45,816 nucleotides of DNA from a virus. Where the stretch lies: positions 1 to 45,816 of IMG/VR virus record IMGVR_UViG_3300031616_000204, one strand, 5' to 3'. The translations under genes and the position numbers were made by a program. The first letter of the stretch is position 1. The number at the start of each line of letters is the position of its first letter. Of the stretch, positions 1 through 8,953 are shown one piece after another. The notes under the pieces were generated by a model. The model had not been told where the DNA came from. It made no database searches and saw only the letters and a list, made by a program, of their open reading frames with translations.

Positions 1-255
1 GTGAATCTGGACGCCTATCTCACCCGCTGGCAGGCGCACAAGGTGACTGGTGTTAGCCGGGATTCGATCGGGAAATGGCGGGCGCGGGGCTGGGTCGGCC
101 AGGACGGGCAGCGTCGGCAGTTGCGGATCACCCGGCACGGCGACGGCACGTTGCGGTACCGGCTGGGCGACCTCCTTGAGGCTGAGCGGGACACGCGGAT
201 GTCCAAGCAATCGCCGCGCTACGCCCGGCCCGCCCCGCAGACGGCTACCACCTAG
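1..255 (+). CDS. small helix-turn-helix DNA-binding protein (phage)
   Basis: 84 residues starting with GTG at the first base, so the true start could lie upstream of the window. Residues 12-31 (AHKVTGVSRDSIGKWRARGW) read as a helix-turn-helix, followed by a basic wing and a LGDLLEAE helix, as in MerR/excisionase-type phage DNA-binding proteins. It lies just upstream of the HNH, endolysin and terminase genes, so a role in late-gene control or packaging is possible. The function is inferred from fold and place only. Confidence 0.6.
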   Translation: MNLDAYLTRWQAHKVTGVSRDSIGKWRARGWVGQDGQRRQLRITRHGDGTLRYRLGDLLEAERDTRMSKQSPRYARPAPQTATT

Positions 256-286
256 CTGTCCGCCCAGCATGCAGCCTTCCTGAACG

Positions 287-646
287 GTGCGTAAGCCGGT
301 CGATCGCCGCACTGGACCACGGAGGGTGAGGGTAGTAATTCGGGTGTCCCGAATACGTGTCGCGTGGGAGGGCTCGGACCGCCGCGCCAAGCTGCCGCCG
401 AACTGGGACGAGTTGCGGGCCGCGATCAGGGATCGTGCTGGTGGGCGTTGCCAGGCCTTCGACAAGGGCGTCCGATGCTGGTCGCCGGGCACCGATTGCG
501 ACCACATAAAGCCCGGCAGTGACCATTCTTTAGGGAATTTGCAGTGGCTGTGCGCAGCGCATCACGCGCGTAAGAGTGCCCGCGAAGGTGCGCTCGCCCG
601 CATCCCGCTGCGCCGTCCGCCGGAACCGCACCCCGGCATCCTCTGA
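287..646 (+). CDS. HNH endonuclease
   Basis: 119 residues from GTG 287; in-frame GTGs at 326 and 344 are alternative starts, and 344 is preceded by a GA-rich stretch. The HNH core is visible: DCDHIKPG (D72, H73), N84 and AAHHARK (H92/H93). Four cysteines (in GRCQAF, VRCWS, TDCDH and WLCAAH) fit the structural zinc of this family. In cos-type phages such as HK97 a small HNH protein encoded beside terminase stimulates genome cleavage during packaging; the position two to four genes before the terminase subunits fits that role. Nuclease family is well supported; the packaging role is inferred. Confidence 0.85.
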   Translation: MRKPVDRRTGPRRVRVVIRVSRIRVAWEGSDRRAKLPPNWDELRAAIRDRAGGRCQAFDKGVRCWSPGTDCDHIKPGSDHSLGNLQWLCAAHHARKSAREGALARIPLRRPPEPHPGIL

Positions 647-776
647 CGTCGCTTAGCGCGGTACATCGCGGTGTGCTGCCCCCGATGGCTTCGTCTTCCC
701 GTCGGCTTCTTCGCCGCCCAGGCACCCGCCTCGGGCGGCTCTTTTGTTCCCAAACTCTGTCTGGAGTCGTTCTGTC

Positions 777-1604
777 ATGACCAAGATCCCTGGCGTTCCC
801 TTCGTCGAGGGCCGCAACGACTACACCGATGTCGACGGCAAGAAGTACGGCATCGCGATCCACAACACGAGCAACACGGCGTCCGACGAGGCGGAGGCGT
901 CGTACGCGACCCGCCGCACCGACGGCGTCTCGTCTCACCTGTACGCAGACAAGGACTCAGTTATCCAGTCCCTGGACACCCGCGTGCGGGCCGGCCACGC
1001 CGGCTCTCGGCAGGGCAACGAGAACGCGATCGCGGTGGAGATCACCGGCAGCAACGGCATGTCCCGAGGTTGGTGGCTCGCGAACGTCGCCTGGGACATA
1101 CTCGGCCGCGCGTTGGGCTGGCTGATCGTGCACGACCCCGACTACCGGGGTTTCCAGGTCGAGCGGGCGACCGTCGCGCAGATGCGTGTCAACCCGAAGA
1201 TCAAAGCCTTGTACTCGCACGACGACATGCGCCGCGCCTGGGGCGGCACCACGCACACCGATCCAGGGCCGGGCTTCCCCTGGGACCGGCTGATCTCGGC
1301 GATCAACGCCGGGATCAAAGCCGCCGGCGGCACCAGCCCGCCGGCGAAGCCGTCCTCGGCGGTGCCGTCCTGGCCCGGCCGCACGTTCACCTACACGCCG
1401 GGTCATGCCGTGATGGAGGGCGCGGACATCGAGACCTGGCAGGAGCAGATGCGCCGCCGCGGCTGGACGATCAGCGCCGACGGCGCCTACGGCCCGCAGT
1501 CGCGCGAGGTCGCCATCAAATTCCAGCAGGAGAAGCGGCTGACGGTGGACGGGAAGGTGGGCCGGCAGACATGGACGGCCGCCTGGACCAAGCCGATCAC
1601 GTGA
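777..1604 (+). CDS. N-acetylmuramoyl-L-alanine amidase endolysin
   Basis: 275 residues. ATG 777 is chosen because GGAG lies at 763-766; the longer frame from 744 has no such site. The N-terminal half is an amidase_2/PGRP fold: IAIHNTSN carries H29, SSHLYADKD follows, and GGTTHTDPGPGFPW carries H160 and D162, which are zinc and catalytic positions in this family. The C-terminal 65 residues (GADIETWQEQM to GRQTW) form a peptidoglycan-binding type 1 repeat. There is no signal peptide, so release should need the holin at the far end of the operon. The enzyme should cut the amide bond between N-acetylmuramate and L-alanine at host lysis. An endolysin placed ahead of terminase is common in actinobacteriophages. 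Confidence 0.9.
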   Translation: MTKIPGVPFVEGRNDYTDVDGKKYGIAIHNTSNTASDEAEASYATRRTDGVSSHLYADKDSVIQSLDTRVRAGHAGSRQGNENAIAVEITGSNGMSRGWWLANVAWDILGRALGWLIVHDPDYRGFQVERATVAQMRVNPKIKALYSHDDMRRAWGGTTHTDPGPGFPWDRLISAINAGIKAAGGTSPPAKPSSAVPSWPGRTFTYTPGHAVMEGADIETWQEQMRRRGWTISADGAYGPQSREVAIKFQQEKRLTVDGKVGRQTWTAAWTKPIT

Positions 1605-1978
1605 ACCTGCCCGGCGACGGCGGCTGGTACGACGTCAACGACGTCGACCGGCTGCACGCCGACCTGGCCGCCAATCCCCAAGCCACGGACCGGGCGATCG
1701 CACGACGACCCGCCCTCGCCGCCGCGCACCGCGATTGCGCTGTGTGCGCGCGGATCCGCGCCGCCGCCCCGACCCCCGCTGCGGGGCGGCGGCGCCGGAT
1801 CAAAATGGTGCTGCGGCCCTCGCAACTGCACCAGCTGCTCGGCCTGCCATCCGGCCACGAGGTCGTCTTCGTCTATTCGGTTCCCGACCCGAACACGGTC
1901 GTGGTGCTGATCGAGGGCGACGACCTGGAGCCGATCGGCGAAGCCCAGCCGGCCCCGACCACCACGATCGGCCCGTAG
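1601..1978 (+). CDS. hypothetical phage protein, coupled to the endolysin
   Basis: 125 residues from GTG 1601, which overlaps the endolysin stop (GTGA), so translation is probably coupled. The sequence begins VNLPGDGGWYDVNDVDRLH, has a CAVCAR pair near residues 46-49 that is too little for a zinc finger by itself, and a more structured C-terminal half (LRPSQLHQLLGLPSGHEVVF). No family is recognised. The coupled position and lack of membrane segments suggest a lysis or early packaging accessory protein, without direct support. Confidence 0.6.
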   Translation: MNLPGDGGWYDVNDVDRLHADLAANPQATDRAIARRPALAAAHRDCAVCARIRAAAPTPAAGRRRRIKMVLRPSQLHQLLGLPSGHEVVFVYSVPDPNTVVVLIEGDDLEPIGEAQPAPTTTIGP

Positions 1979-2061
1979 CCGCATCCGCCCCTGTCCGCCG
2001 CGGTGCCCGCCATGGGGTGCGCGGCGAGGTCCCGTCACGGGGAATCCGGGGGGTGACTGCG

Positions 2062-2565
2062 ATGCCACGTCCCGGTCCGGCCCCGAACCTGCGCCGTCAT
2101 GGCCACGGCGGCGCCGACATGACGGATGTCGTCGACGAGCCCTATGCCGGCCCAGGTAGCGAAATGGAGCTGCCGGCCGAGGGTGGGATCGCCTGGTTCG
2201 CGCAGGTGCGGGCGTGGTGGGAGCAGGTCCGCACGATGCCGCACTGCGCGTTGTGGGCGCGAACCGACTGGCTGTTCGCGATCGAGACCGCGTATCTGAA
2301 GCAGGACTTCTGGGCCTCCTATTTCGCGGGCGAGTTGCACGCGACCAAGGCGACGGAGATCCGCCGGCGTGAGGACCAGATGGGCGTGACCCGGGAAGCC
2401 CGCCGCAAGCTCGGCATCCGCTACGTACCGGCGCCCGCCGTCCAACCCGCGCCGGCCGCCGATGCGGCCGGTGGGCCGGCAGTTGAGTTCGAGGCGGGTG
2501 AGGGCGAGACGGCGCCGAGCCTGCAGGAGACGCCGGCCCGGCGACGTCGGCTCGTCGCCGGGTAA
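2062..2565 (+). CDS. terminase small subunit
   Basis: 167 residues. ATG 2062 follows a G-rich ribosome site; GTG 2053 in the same frame is an alternative. It ends 6 bp before the large terminase. The central part (WFAQVRAWWEQVRTMPHCALWARTDW) is helical and aromatic-rich, followed by a basic helix (EIRRREDQMGVTREARRKLGIRY) and a low-complexity Ala/Pro tail, the layout of P27-like small terminases. These bind the packaging site and regulate the ATPase. The identification rests on local similarity plus position directly before TerL. Confidence 0.75.
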   Translation: MPRPGPAPNLRRHGHGGADMTDVVDEPYAGPGSEMELPAEGGIAWFAQVRAWWEQVRTMPHCALWARTDWLFAIETAYLKQDFWASYFAGELHATKATEIRRREDQMGVTREARRKLGIRYVPAPAVQPAPAADAAGGPAVEFEAGEGETAPSLQETPARRRRLVAG

Positions 2566-2571
2566 CCGGTC

Positions 2572-4266
2572 ATGCCGCGCACGCTGGTGCGCGCCCCCGG
2601 CCACCAGCGGACCCGGTCGCTGGGCTGGCTCGCGATCGCCTTCATCGAGTTCTTCGTGTTGCAGGGCCCGGGCGCGGTGCAGGGGCAGCGGGTCCGCCTC
2701 GGTGACGAGTTCGCCGGGTTCATCCTCGACTGCTACGCCCTGGACCCCCGCGGTCGTCGCCTCTATGACGCCACCTTCCTGTCCCGGGCGAAAGGGTCGG
2801 CGAAGAGCGGCCTGGCCGGATTCATCGCCCTGTTCGAGGCGTTCGGGCCGGCCAGGTTTGGCGGGTTCGCCCAAGGTGGCGAGGTCTACACCGACCCGTG
2901 GGGTCTCGGCTTCACGTACGTGTACGAGCCGGGCGAGCCGGTGGGTGTCCCGGTGCACGTGCCGATCCTGCGCGTGATGGCCACCGAGGAAAACCAGACC
3001 GGCCTGGTTTTCGACACGATCCACTACAACCTTACCGACGAGGACGCCCTGCTCTCGCGGGTGCCGGGCGTGGACGCCGGCCGGACCCGGATCTACCTGC
3101 CCGGCGGCGGCGAGATCTCCCCGTCGACCAGCGGAGCATCCTCCAAGGACGGTGGCCGCGAGACCTGGGTCTGCTTCGACGAGAGCCACCGCTACAACAC
3201 GCGCGAGCTGCGCGACATGTACGCGACCGTCACGCAGAACCTGGTCAAGCGCAAGAAGAGCACCGAGACCTGGTTCCTCGAGACGACTACGATGTTCGCG
3301 CCGGGTGAGGACTCGGTCGCCGAGGTCACCTACCGCGAAGCCGAACTGATCCAGGCCGGCCGTAAACGCGGCCGGGTCCGGCTACTGGTCGATCACCGGT
3401 GGGGCGAATGCGCTGACCTCGCCGACGAGCCGGCGCTGCGAGCGGCGATCGTCGACGCGTTCGGCGACGCCATGCAGTGGAACGATCTCGACGGCATCGT
3501 CGACCAGATCTACTCGCTGCGCGCCGACCCGGCGAATTCGCGCCGGTTCTTCCTGAACGCCGAAACCAGCCGGTCGGACGCGTGGCTGACCGCCGCCGAG
3601 GTGGGCGCGCTCGCCGACGCGACCAAGCAGCTCGCCGACCGGGACGTGGTCACGCTCGGCCTGGACGCGTCTCTGACGGCGGACTCCACCTGCCTGGTGG
3701 CCTGCCGGGTCGCCGACGGGCATCTTGAGCTGATCGGCTACTGGCTGCCGGCCGACTTCCCCGACGGGCGCATCGACCGGGTCGCGGTGGACGCCGCGGT
3801 CGCCGCCGCGATGGCCCGGTACAAGGTCGTGGGCATGTTCGCCGACCCGCCCTTCATCCAGGACTACCTCGACAAGTGGGGCAACCAGTTCGGCGACAAG
3901 ATGAAGGTCCGGGCCTCCGCGTCGCGCCCGTTCGACTGGTGGACCAACCGGCCCCGAGCGATGGTGTCCGCCCTCGAACGGTTCGCCGAAGCCGTCCGCT
4001 CGCGGACCATCTCGTACACGCCGCCGCCGGACGACCCCCTCGCGCAGGAAGGGAGTCTGGCGGTGATCCTGCGCCGGCACCTGCGTAGCGCCCGCCGCCG
4101 GCCGTCGCGGGCCGGCCTGCAGATCGGGAAGGCCTTTCAGAAAAGCCCGGACCGCATCGACGCCGCGATCGCCGCGGTCCTCGCGTACGAGTGCCGGGCC
4201 GCAGCGATCGCAGCCGGAGTGAGCACGAAACCGAAGCGGCCGTACCGCGCCCGTCGCATCCGATAG
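2572..4266 (+). CDS. terminase large subunit
   Basis: 564 residues. It is the DNA-packaging motor: ATPase plus nuclease. A Walker-A-like loop is at residues 72-80 (RAKGSAKSG) and Walker B at WVCFDESHRY (D203, E204). The C-terminal RNase-H-fold nuclease shows TLGLDAS (D365), MFADPPF (D425) and DRIDAAIAA (D530), three acidic residues that can bind metal. Length is usual for siphovirus terminases. It docks on the portal encoded 1.3 kb downstream; the intervening gap with minus-strand DNA is unusual, since TerL and portal normally abut. Confidence 0.93.
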   Translation: MPRTLVRAPGHQRTRSLGWLAIAFIEFFVLQGPGAVQGQRVRLGDEFAGFILDCYALDPRGRRLYDATFLSRAKGSAKSGLAGFIALFEAFGPARFGGFAQGGEVYTDPWGLGFTYVYEPGEPVGVPVHVPILRVMATEENQTGLVFDTIHYNLTDEDALLSRVPGVDAGRTRIYLPGGGEISPSTSGASSKDGGRETWVCFDESHRYNTRELRDMYATVTQNLVKRKKSTETWFLETTTMFAPGEDSVAEVTYREAELIQAGRKRGRVRLLVDHRWGECADLADEPALRAAIVDAFGDAMQWNDLDGIVDQIYSLRADPANSRRFFLNAETSRSDAWLTAAEVGALADATKQLADRDVVTLGLDASLTADSTCLVACRVADGHLELIGYWLPADFPDGRIDRVAVDAAVAAAMARYKVVGMFADPPFIQDYLDKWGNQFGDKMKVRASASRPFDWWTNRPRAMVSALERFAEAVRSRTISYTPPPDDPLAQEGSLAVILRRHLRSARRRPSRAGLQIGKAFQKSPDRIDAAIAAVLAYECRAAAIAAGVSTKPKRPYRARRIR

Positions 4267-4347
4267 TTAGGCCGGGCGATCCGGTGGTTGGCCCGCAAAT
4301 CACAGGTATTGACGGATCGAACGGGGGTCGCAGGTGTTGCGATGGGC

Positions 4348-4569
4348 CTACTTCGGGCGTCCTCGGCGGGTGATCAGCCACTGGGCGATTTTCAGGGCCC
4401 GTTCCCGGCTCGACTCGTCGTCGCCGCTGACCGCCGCCCTGACGCAGATGATCATGCAAATGATTCTGGCCACCACGGGTAGCGCCGTTACAACCAGTAG
4501 CCCGGCGACGGCCCATGCCGGCGCTGGCGTGTTCTGGATCAGGGTGGTGAGGTATCGGTCGAACTGCAC
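4348..4569 (-). CDS. small membrane protein, minus strand within the packaging region
   Basis: 73 residues from GTG, with GGGAG about 6 bases before the start on the minus strand, which supports a real gene. One hydrophobic span (residues about 18-43, PAWAVAGLLVVTALPVVARI onward) is followed by a charged, basic tail (DDESSRERALKIAQW). It is read against the late operon between terminase and portal, so it must have its own promoter and may be expressed in the lysogen. Small single-span membrane proteins in such positions are often superinfection-exclusion or moron genes; that is inference. Confidence 0.6.
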   Translation of the reverse strand: MQFDRYLTTLIQNTPAPAWAVAGLLVVTALPVVARIICMIICVRAAVSGDDESSRERALKIAQWLITRRGRPK

Positions 4570-4599
4570 GGCTGCTCCCTTGGCTGGTGGGAGCAGCGT

Positions 4600-5271
4600 T
4601 TAGGCAGCGACTACCCCCGCGGATGGTTGGCAGATCCGCGGCAGGTTGGGACCACGAGGCTGACGCCGTCGCGAGGTCACTTGATGGCCTGGTGGGTCGG
4701 GGGGCTCGGGCAGTGGAGCCAGCCACGCGGTCGTAAGGGCCGCTGCGGCAAAGCGCGCGAACACGTGGCCGCCCCGGGTGTCGGACACCCCGGTAGAGCG
4801 CTGGGCGAGGGCGCGAACCAGCCGTCTCAACACGCTGCGTAGCATGCCGCCGACCGGTGAAATGTCGGACGTCCGTCGCACGGTGATGGACGTCCGACAT
4901 CGCTCACACAGATTCGTGTGTCGATCGGCGAGATCACGAAGCATGCGCATACCGTGCACAAACGGCATGGACACGCGCACCAGTACTGGGCTGGACATCA
5001 TCCAGGGCTCGCCATCCGGACGGCGCGCAGCGAGTGTCCTTGGCGGCTGCGTCAGCATGGCCAGCCCAGCGAGCATCGACGATTTGCCGGAGCCATTCGG
5101 GAGACTGATCATGTACGGCGCCGGCTGCGGCGATCGCCACCGCGAAGGGCTCGTGACCAATATCTGGCGGATCTCGAGTACTCGGCCGAGGTCGATGCCC
5201 TGCTCGAGTAGGCCATCAACGCGGACGCGGACTTCATCGGCGCGCCGCGCGAACGACGAGCGAGCCGCCAT
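4600..5271 (-). other. uncertain coding region between terminase and portal
   Basis: About 1 kb (4570-5588) separates terminase and portal. The best single frame is minus strand, from an ATG at 5271 to 4600, 223 residues, with a CERC pair (LCERCRTSITVRR), an Arg-rich C-terminal half and a Pro-rich end. Its only ribosome-site-like sequence touches the start codon. The + strand frame at 4918-5456 also reads quite well but carries an in-frame TAG at 5209. Neither frame resembles a family I know. The region may be a decayed gene or one gene of unusual composition; no function is offered. Confidence 0.3.
4862..4900. promoter_or_regulatory. perfect 13-bp inverted repeat (possible operator)
   Basis: ATGTCGGACGTCC at 4862-4874 is matched by its exact reverse complement at 4888-4900, with a 13-base spacer. 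Each arm holds the palindrome GGACGTCC, so the site can be read as two half-operators about 22 bp apart or as one hairpin. A third TGTCGGAC occurs at 4779-4786 inside another palindrome (GGGTGTC-G-GACACCC). There is no T-run, which argues against an intrinsic terminator. A repressor-binding role is inferred. Confidence 0.45.
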
Positions 5272-5588
5272 CTCCTGCGGGCGGTCTACCGTGCCAAGGT
5301 CGACGTGGCCGAGGAGTCCGCGTTTCGTCCCAGCAATCCACGAATCCGCAGTGGATGTACCGCTGCGCACTGGCTGGGCGTGCTCAGAGGCGCGCTCTCG
5401 ATCACTGCCGTGATCGTGCCAGGTCGTCACGGCCGTAATCCTAACCATCCATAACAAAGTTCGCGGCTCGCCGAACTCGGTGGTGCCGTCTGGCCCGCCG
5501 AGCACGGGGTTTCGGTGGACCGGCCCGACTGCCGACGGTACGCAGCCTCAACCGGAAGATCATCAAGTTCGGGGCGGGTGGTGGGTGA

Positions 5589-7064
5589 GTGCCGATCGAC
5601 GTGAGCATCCGCTACTCGCCCGGGTGGTGGATGGATCGCCTGTTTACCAAGCTGAACGATCGGGCCCGCCGGCGGCGGCTGGCCCTGTTGCACGACACCT
5701 ACCGGGGTGAACCGCCGTTGCCGGTCGGCGCGGACAACGTGCGGGAGATGTACGTGGCGTTCCAGCGCCTGGCCCGCAGCAACTACGCGCAGCTGTGTGT
5801 GAGTGCGGTCTCGGCGCGGATGACACCGACCGGGTTCCGGACCGCGGTGGCCGACGGGCAGACCGGCGACGTGCTGGCCGCGCAGGTGTGGAAACGCGCC
5901 GGCCTGGCGGTGGTCGCCGCCGACGCGCACGACAAGATGCTCAACTTGGGCGAGGCGTATGTGATCGTCGGGCCCCTCGACGACGAGACCGGCGCCCCGG
6001 TGGTCACCGTGGAGGACCCCCGCCACATCGTCAGCGAGCCACACCCGACCAACCCGGTGCGGCTTCGTGCGGTGCTCAAAGTCGTCCGGGACGACCTCGA
6101 GGGCGAGGACCGCGCCTACCTCTACCTGCCCGGGGAGATCTGGGTGGCGCGACGCACCGCCGCCTACGCCGCCCGCACACTGGGTGTCCCCGGGATCGCC
6201 TGGAGCCCGAAACAGTGGCAGTGGGTGCCCGAGCGGTCCGGCCGCACCGGCATCACCCGGCTGCCGGTCGTCCGGTTCGTGAACAAGGACGCGATGGGCG
6301 AGTACGAGGCACACCTGGACCTGCTGTTCCGGATCAACCATCAGACCTTGCAACGCCTGGTCATCGCGACTATGCAGGCGTTTCGGCAACGGGCGGTGAT
6401 GGGCCTCGACGACGTCGACGAGAACGGCGACCCGATCGACTACTCGGACTTGTTCGTCCAGGATCCGGCCGCGCTGTGGCAGCTGCCCGACGGCGCGAAG
6501 ATGTGGGAGTCCGCCACCGTCGACCTGCGCCCGATCCTCGACGGGGTGAAGGCGGACGTGACCGAGTTCGCTGCGGTCACCCAAACGCCCATGTACATGC
6601 TGCAACCCAGCGGGGTCAACCAGTCCGCCGAGGGCGCCTCGGCGCAGAAAGAGGGCCTGCTGGTCAAGTCCCAGGACCGCATCGACCGGACCACGATGCC
6701 GTGGGCGCAGGTCATGGCGCTCAGCTTCCACCAGCTCGGCGAGCCCGCCCGCGCCGACCTGTCCAAATTGGAGACGTTGTGGGCGTCCCCGGCCCGGCTG
6801 TCGCTGTCCGAGCGCGCCGACGCCGCGACCAAGGCCGCGAACGACATCCCGCGCAGGGTCCGGCTCATCGACATCTGGGGCTACAGCCCGGATCGGGCCG
6901 ACGAGCTGGAAAGCGAATGGGACGAGGAAGAGCTACGCGCGGCGCAGCTGGCCGCCGCCGCAGGCCAAGCCGCCGCCGGTGGTTCGGGCGTGGACGACAC
7001 GCTGCCGCCGCTGGACGGGCTGACCACGGCCGCGGTGACCCAGACCGGACAGGCGGTGGCATAG
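5589..7064 (+). CDS. phage portal protein
   Basis: 491 residues from GTG 5589. It matches the SPP1 gp6-like portal type common in actinobacteriophages: an N-terminal LLHDTYRGEPPLP, the YAQLCVSAVSARMTPTGF stretch, and a long stem/clip region ending in an Ala-rich, acidic tail (ESEWDEEELRAAQ). VTQTPMYMLQPSGVNQSAEG is the typical conserved block before the C-terminal helices. Twelve copies form the channel through which terminase packs DNA and to which the connectors attach. It is followed immediately by the MuF-like gene (TAG then ATG). Confidence 0.92.
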   Translation: MPIDVSIRYSPGWWMDRLFTKLNDRARRRRLALLHDTYRGEPPLPVGADNVREMYVAFQRLARSNYAQLCVSAVSARMTPTGFRTAVADGQTGDVLAAQVWKRAGLAVVAADAHDKMLNLGEAYVIVGPLDDETGAPVVTVEDPRHIVSEPHPTNPVRLRAVLKVVRDDLEGEDRAYLYLPGEIWVARRTAAYAARTLGVPGIAWSPKQWQWVPERSGRTGITRLPVVRFVNKDAMGEYEAHLDLLFRINHQTLQRLVIATMQAFRQRAVMGLDDVDENGDPIDYSDLFVQDPAALWQLPDGAKMWESATVDLRPILDGVKADVTEFAAVTQTPMYMLQPSGVNQSAEGASAQKEGLLVKSQDRIDRTTMPWAQVMALSFHQLGEPARADLSKLETLWASPARLSLSERADAATKAANDIPRRVRLIDIWGYSPDRADELESEWDEEELRAAQLAAAAGQAAAGGSGVDDTLPPLDGLTTAAVTQTGQAVA

Positions 7065-8048
7065 ATGCCCGGCCCGGACGGGCAACTGACCCGCGCCGAA
7101 CTCGCCCAGCTCGCCGCGCTGATCACCGCGCAGGCCGCCGCCCGTGACCAGCTCACCCGCGCCACCGTCGCCGCCACCCAGGCCCGGCTGCGCACGTTTC
7201 GCGGCTGGTGGCGCCCGGCCGACATCGCGCAGCTGGTCGCGCAGCTACTGCGCCTGGTGCAGCCGGCACAACGCCGCCTGGCCCGGCAGACCGACGCGTA
7301 TCTGGCCCGATCCACCAGCCTGATCCTCGGCCGCCGTCTCGGCCCGGTCGGCGCCGTCGACATCACCGGCCTGCGTCGCGCGCTCGGCCCGAGCACCCTG
7401 GCCGTGCTCGCCGACGCCGACCCTCACACCGGGCCGGGCGCCTCTCCGCCGTTACTCGGCCGCGACGCCGAACGCGCTACCGGCGACACCGCCCGAGCGC
7501 AGACCTCGGCGCTGGATCCGGGTGTCCCGTACGAGCGGTTGGCCAGCCAATACCGCTACCAGGTGGTCAACGGCAGCACGGAGCCCGACGCCTCCGCCAA
7601 CGCCGCGCAGCGCGCCGCGGCGGTGGTGCGCACCGATTTGAGCCTCGCGCACCGCGCCCAGGCCCAGCGTTTCTTCAGCCGCAGGCAGGTCAGGACCGGG
7701 TTCCGGCGGGTGCTGCGCCCGGAACTCGGCTCCGGTGGGCCGCCGTGCGGGCTGTGCGTGGTCGCCGCGGACCGGGTCTACGGCTACCGGCAACTGCTGC
7801 CGCTGCACCCGGGCTGCCGTTGCGAGGTCGTCGCCGTCGGCGACACCGCCGACCCCGGCTTGACGCTCAACGCCGACGACCTCAAACACCTCTACGGCGC
7901 GGCGGGCAGCAACACCGCCGAGGACCTTCGCCGTATCCGGGTCCAGATCACCGAGCACGGCGAGCTCGGCCCCGTGCTCATCGACGCTGACCAGCACTTC
8001 CGCGGCCCCAGCGACGTCGCCCGAACCCTCGCCGACCGGGCCGCCTGA
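7065..8048 (+). CDS. MuF-like minor capsid / head morphogenesis protein
   Basis: 327 residues. The C-terminal half carries the cysteine/histidine signature of actinophage MuF-like proteins: GPPCGLC (C228, C231) and LHPGCRCEV (H248, C251, C253), probably a metal site. The N-terminal half is helical and Ala/Arg-rich. Such proteins are present in a few copies per head, associate with the portal, and some carry protease or toxin domains at the C-terminus; none is evident here beyond a helical end. The position directly after portal is the canonical one. Confidence 0.82.
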   Translation: MPGPDGQLTRAELAQLAALITAQAAARDQLTRATVAATQARLRTFRGWWRPADIAQLVAQLLRLVQPAQRRLARQTDAYLARSTSLILGRRLGPVGAVDITGLRRALGPSTLAVLADADPHTGPGASPPLLGRDAERATGDTARAQTSALDPGVPYERLASQYRYQVVNGSTEPDASANAAQRAAAVVRTDLSLAHRAQAQRFFSRRQVRTGFRRVLRPELGSGGPPCGLCVVAADRVYGYRQLLPLHPGCRCEVVAVGDTADPGLTLNADDLKHLYGAAGSNTAEDLRRIRVQITEHGELGPVLIDADQHFRGPSDVARTLADRAA

Positions 8049-8151
8049 CCCCGGCGCCGGCCCCGCCCCGTGTCTGACCCGCCCCGGCTCTCGGGCCCGG
8101 GCTGCTTTCGCCATGCCTGCCACAGGCCCGCACCCGACAAGGGAGACCTCC

Positions 8152-8907
8152 GTGACCAGTCCGACGCCGTCCGAACCGACCGCCCCGACACCGCCTGTCC
8201 CGTCCGTGACCGCCCCGCCCACACCCGCGCCGCCCCCGGCGGCGCCGTCCGCCCCGGTAGCGGCGCCTGCCGCGGTGGTCGGGGAGCACGGCTACCCGGA
8301 GCGGACCCCGCTCGAGCAGATGACCACCGAACAGCAGGTCGCCTACTGGCGGCACTTCGCCCGCCGCAACGAAGACCGCATCAAGGCGATGGGCGACTAC
8401 GAGGCGCTGCAGGCCAAAGCCTCCGCCCATGACCAGTTCCTCGCGGCGAACCAGTCGCAGCAGGAGAAGGCCGTCGCCGCGGCCCACCAGAGCGGCCGGA
8501 CCGAGGCGCTTCTACAGGCCGCCCCGGCGCTGGTCGACGCCCACCTGCGCGCCGCGATCGGCGCACGGCTGCTGCCCGACCAGATCACCGCCTTGCTTGC
8601 CGGGATCAACCCCGGCCAGTTCCTTGGCGCCGACCAGATCACCGTCAACACCGACACCATCGCCGCGTTCGTCGGCGCCATCCTCCCCACCCCGGCACCC
8701 GCCCCCGCGGTGCCGCCGACGACCCCGACACCGGCCGCCCCAGGGGTGGGGCCGGGACCGTTGGTCGGGTTGCCGCGCGCCCTGCCCGACTACGGCCAGG
8801 GCGCCACCGGCGAGACCCCACTGTCCGGGCTCGCCGCCGGCCGTGCCGCCGCGCAGGCCCGCTTCGCAGCCCGCCGCGCCGCCAAGCCCGCGGCCGCGCA
8901 GCCCTGA
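8152..8907 (+). CDS. capsid scaffolding protein
   Basis: 251 residues from GTG 8152, chosen because AAGGGAG lies at 8139-8145; the longer frame from 8113 has no such site. A Pro/Ala/Thr-rich disordered N-terminus is followed by an acidic helical section (TPLEQMTTEQQVAYWRHFA, then EDRIKAMGDYEALQ and a Gln/Ala-rich coiled stretch to about residue 125), and a second Pro-rich linker before a basic C-terminal helix (AAAQARFAARRAAKP). This disorder-coil-basic layout, and position between MuF and decoration protein, is that of scaffolds that guide shell assembly and then leave. No protease domain is seen. Confidence 0.78.
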   Translation: MTSPTPSEPTAPTPPVPSVTAPPTPAPPPAAPSAPVAAPAAVVGEHGYPERTPLEQMTTEQQVAYWRHFARRNEDRIKAMGDYEALQAKASAHDQFLAANQSQQEKAVAAAHQSGRTEALLQAAPALVDAHLRAAIGARLLPDQITALLAGINPGQFLGADQITVNTDTIAAFVGAILPTPAPAPAVPPTTPTPAAPGVGPGPLVGLPRALPDYGQGATGETPLSGLAAGRAAAQARFAARRAAKPAAAQP

Positions 8908-8953
8908 CCTTCGCTCGGCCGCTGAGCCGACCTACCGCAAGGAGCATGCCGGC

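Noticed and set aside
671-1600. Long + frame upstream of the real gene starting at 1601
   Set aside because: It overlaps the amidase in another frame, is Arg/Pro-rich, and only the part from GTG 1601 is protein-like.
5080-5105. SLPNGSGKSS as a Walker A motif in the uncertain minus frame
   Set aside because: No Walker B or ATPase fold follows, and the frame itself is doubtful.
5427-6731. 434-codon minus frame opposite the portal
   Set aside because: Antisense shadow of the portal gene; His/Gly/Arg-rich composition is typical of such shadows.
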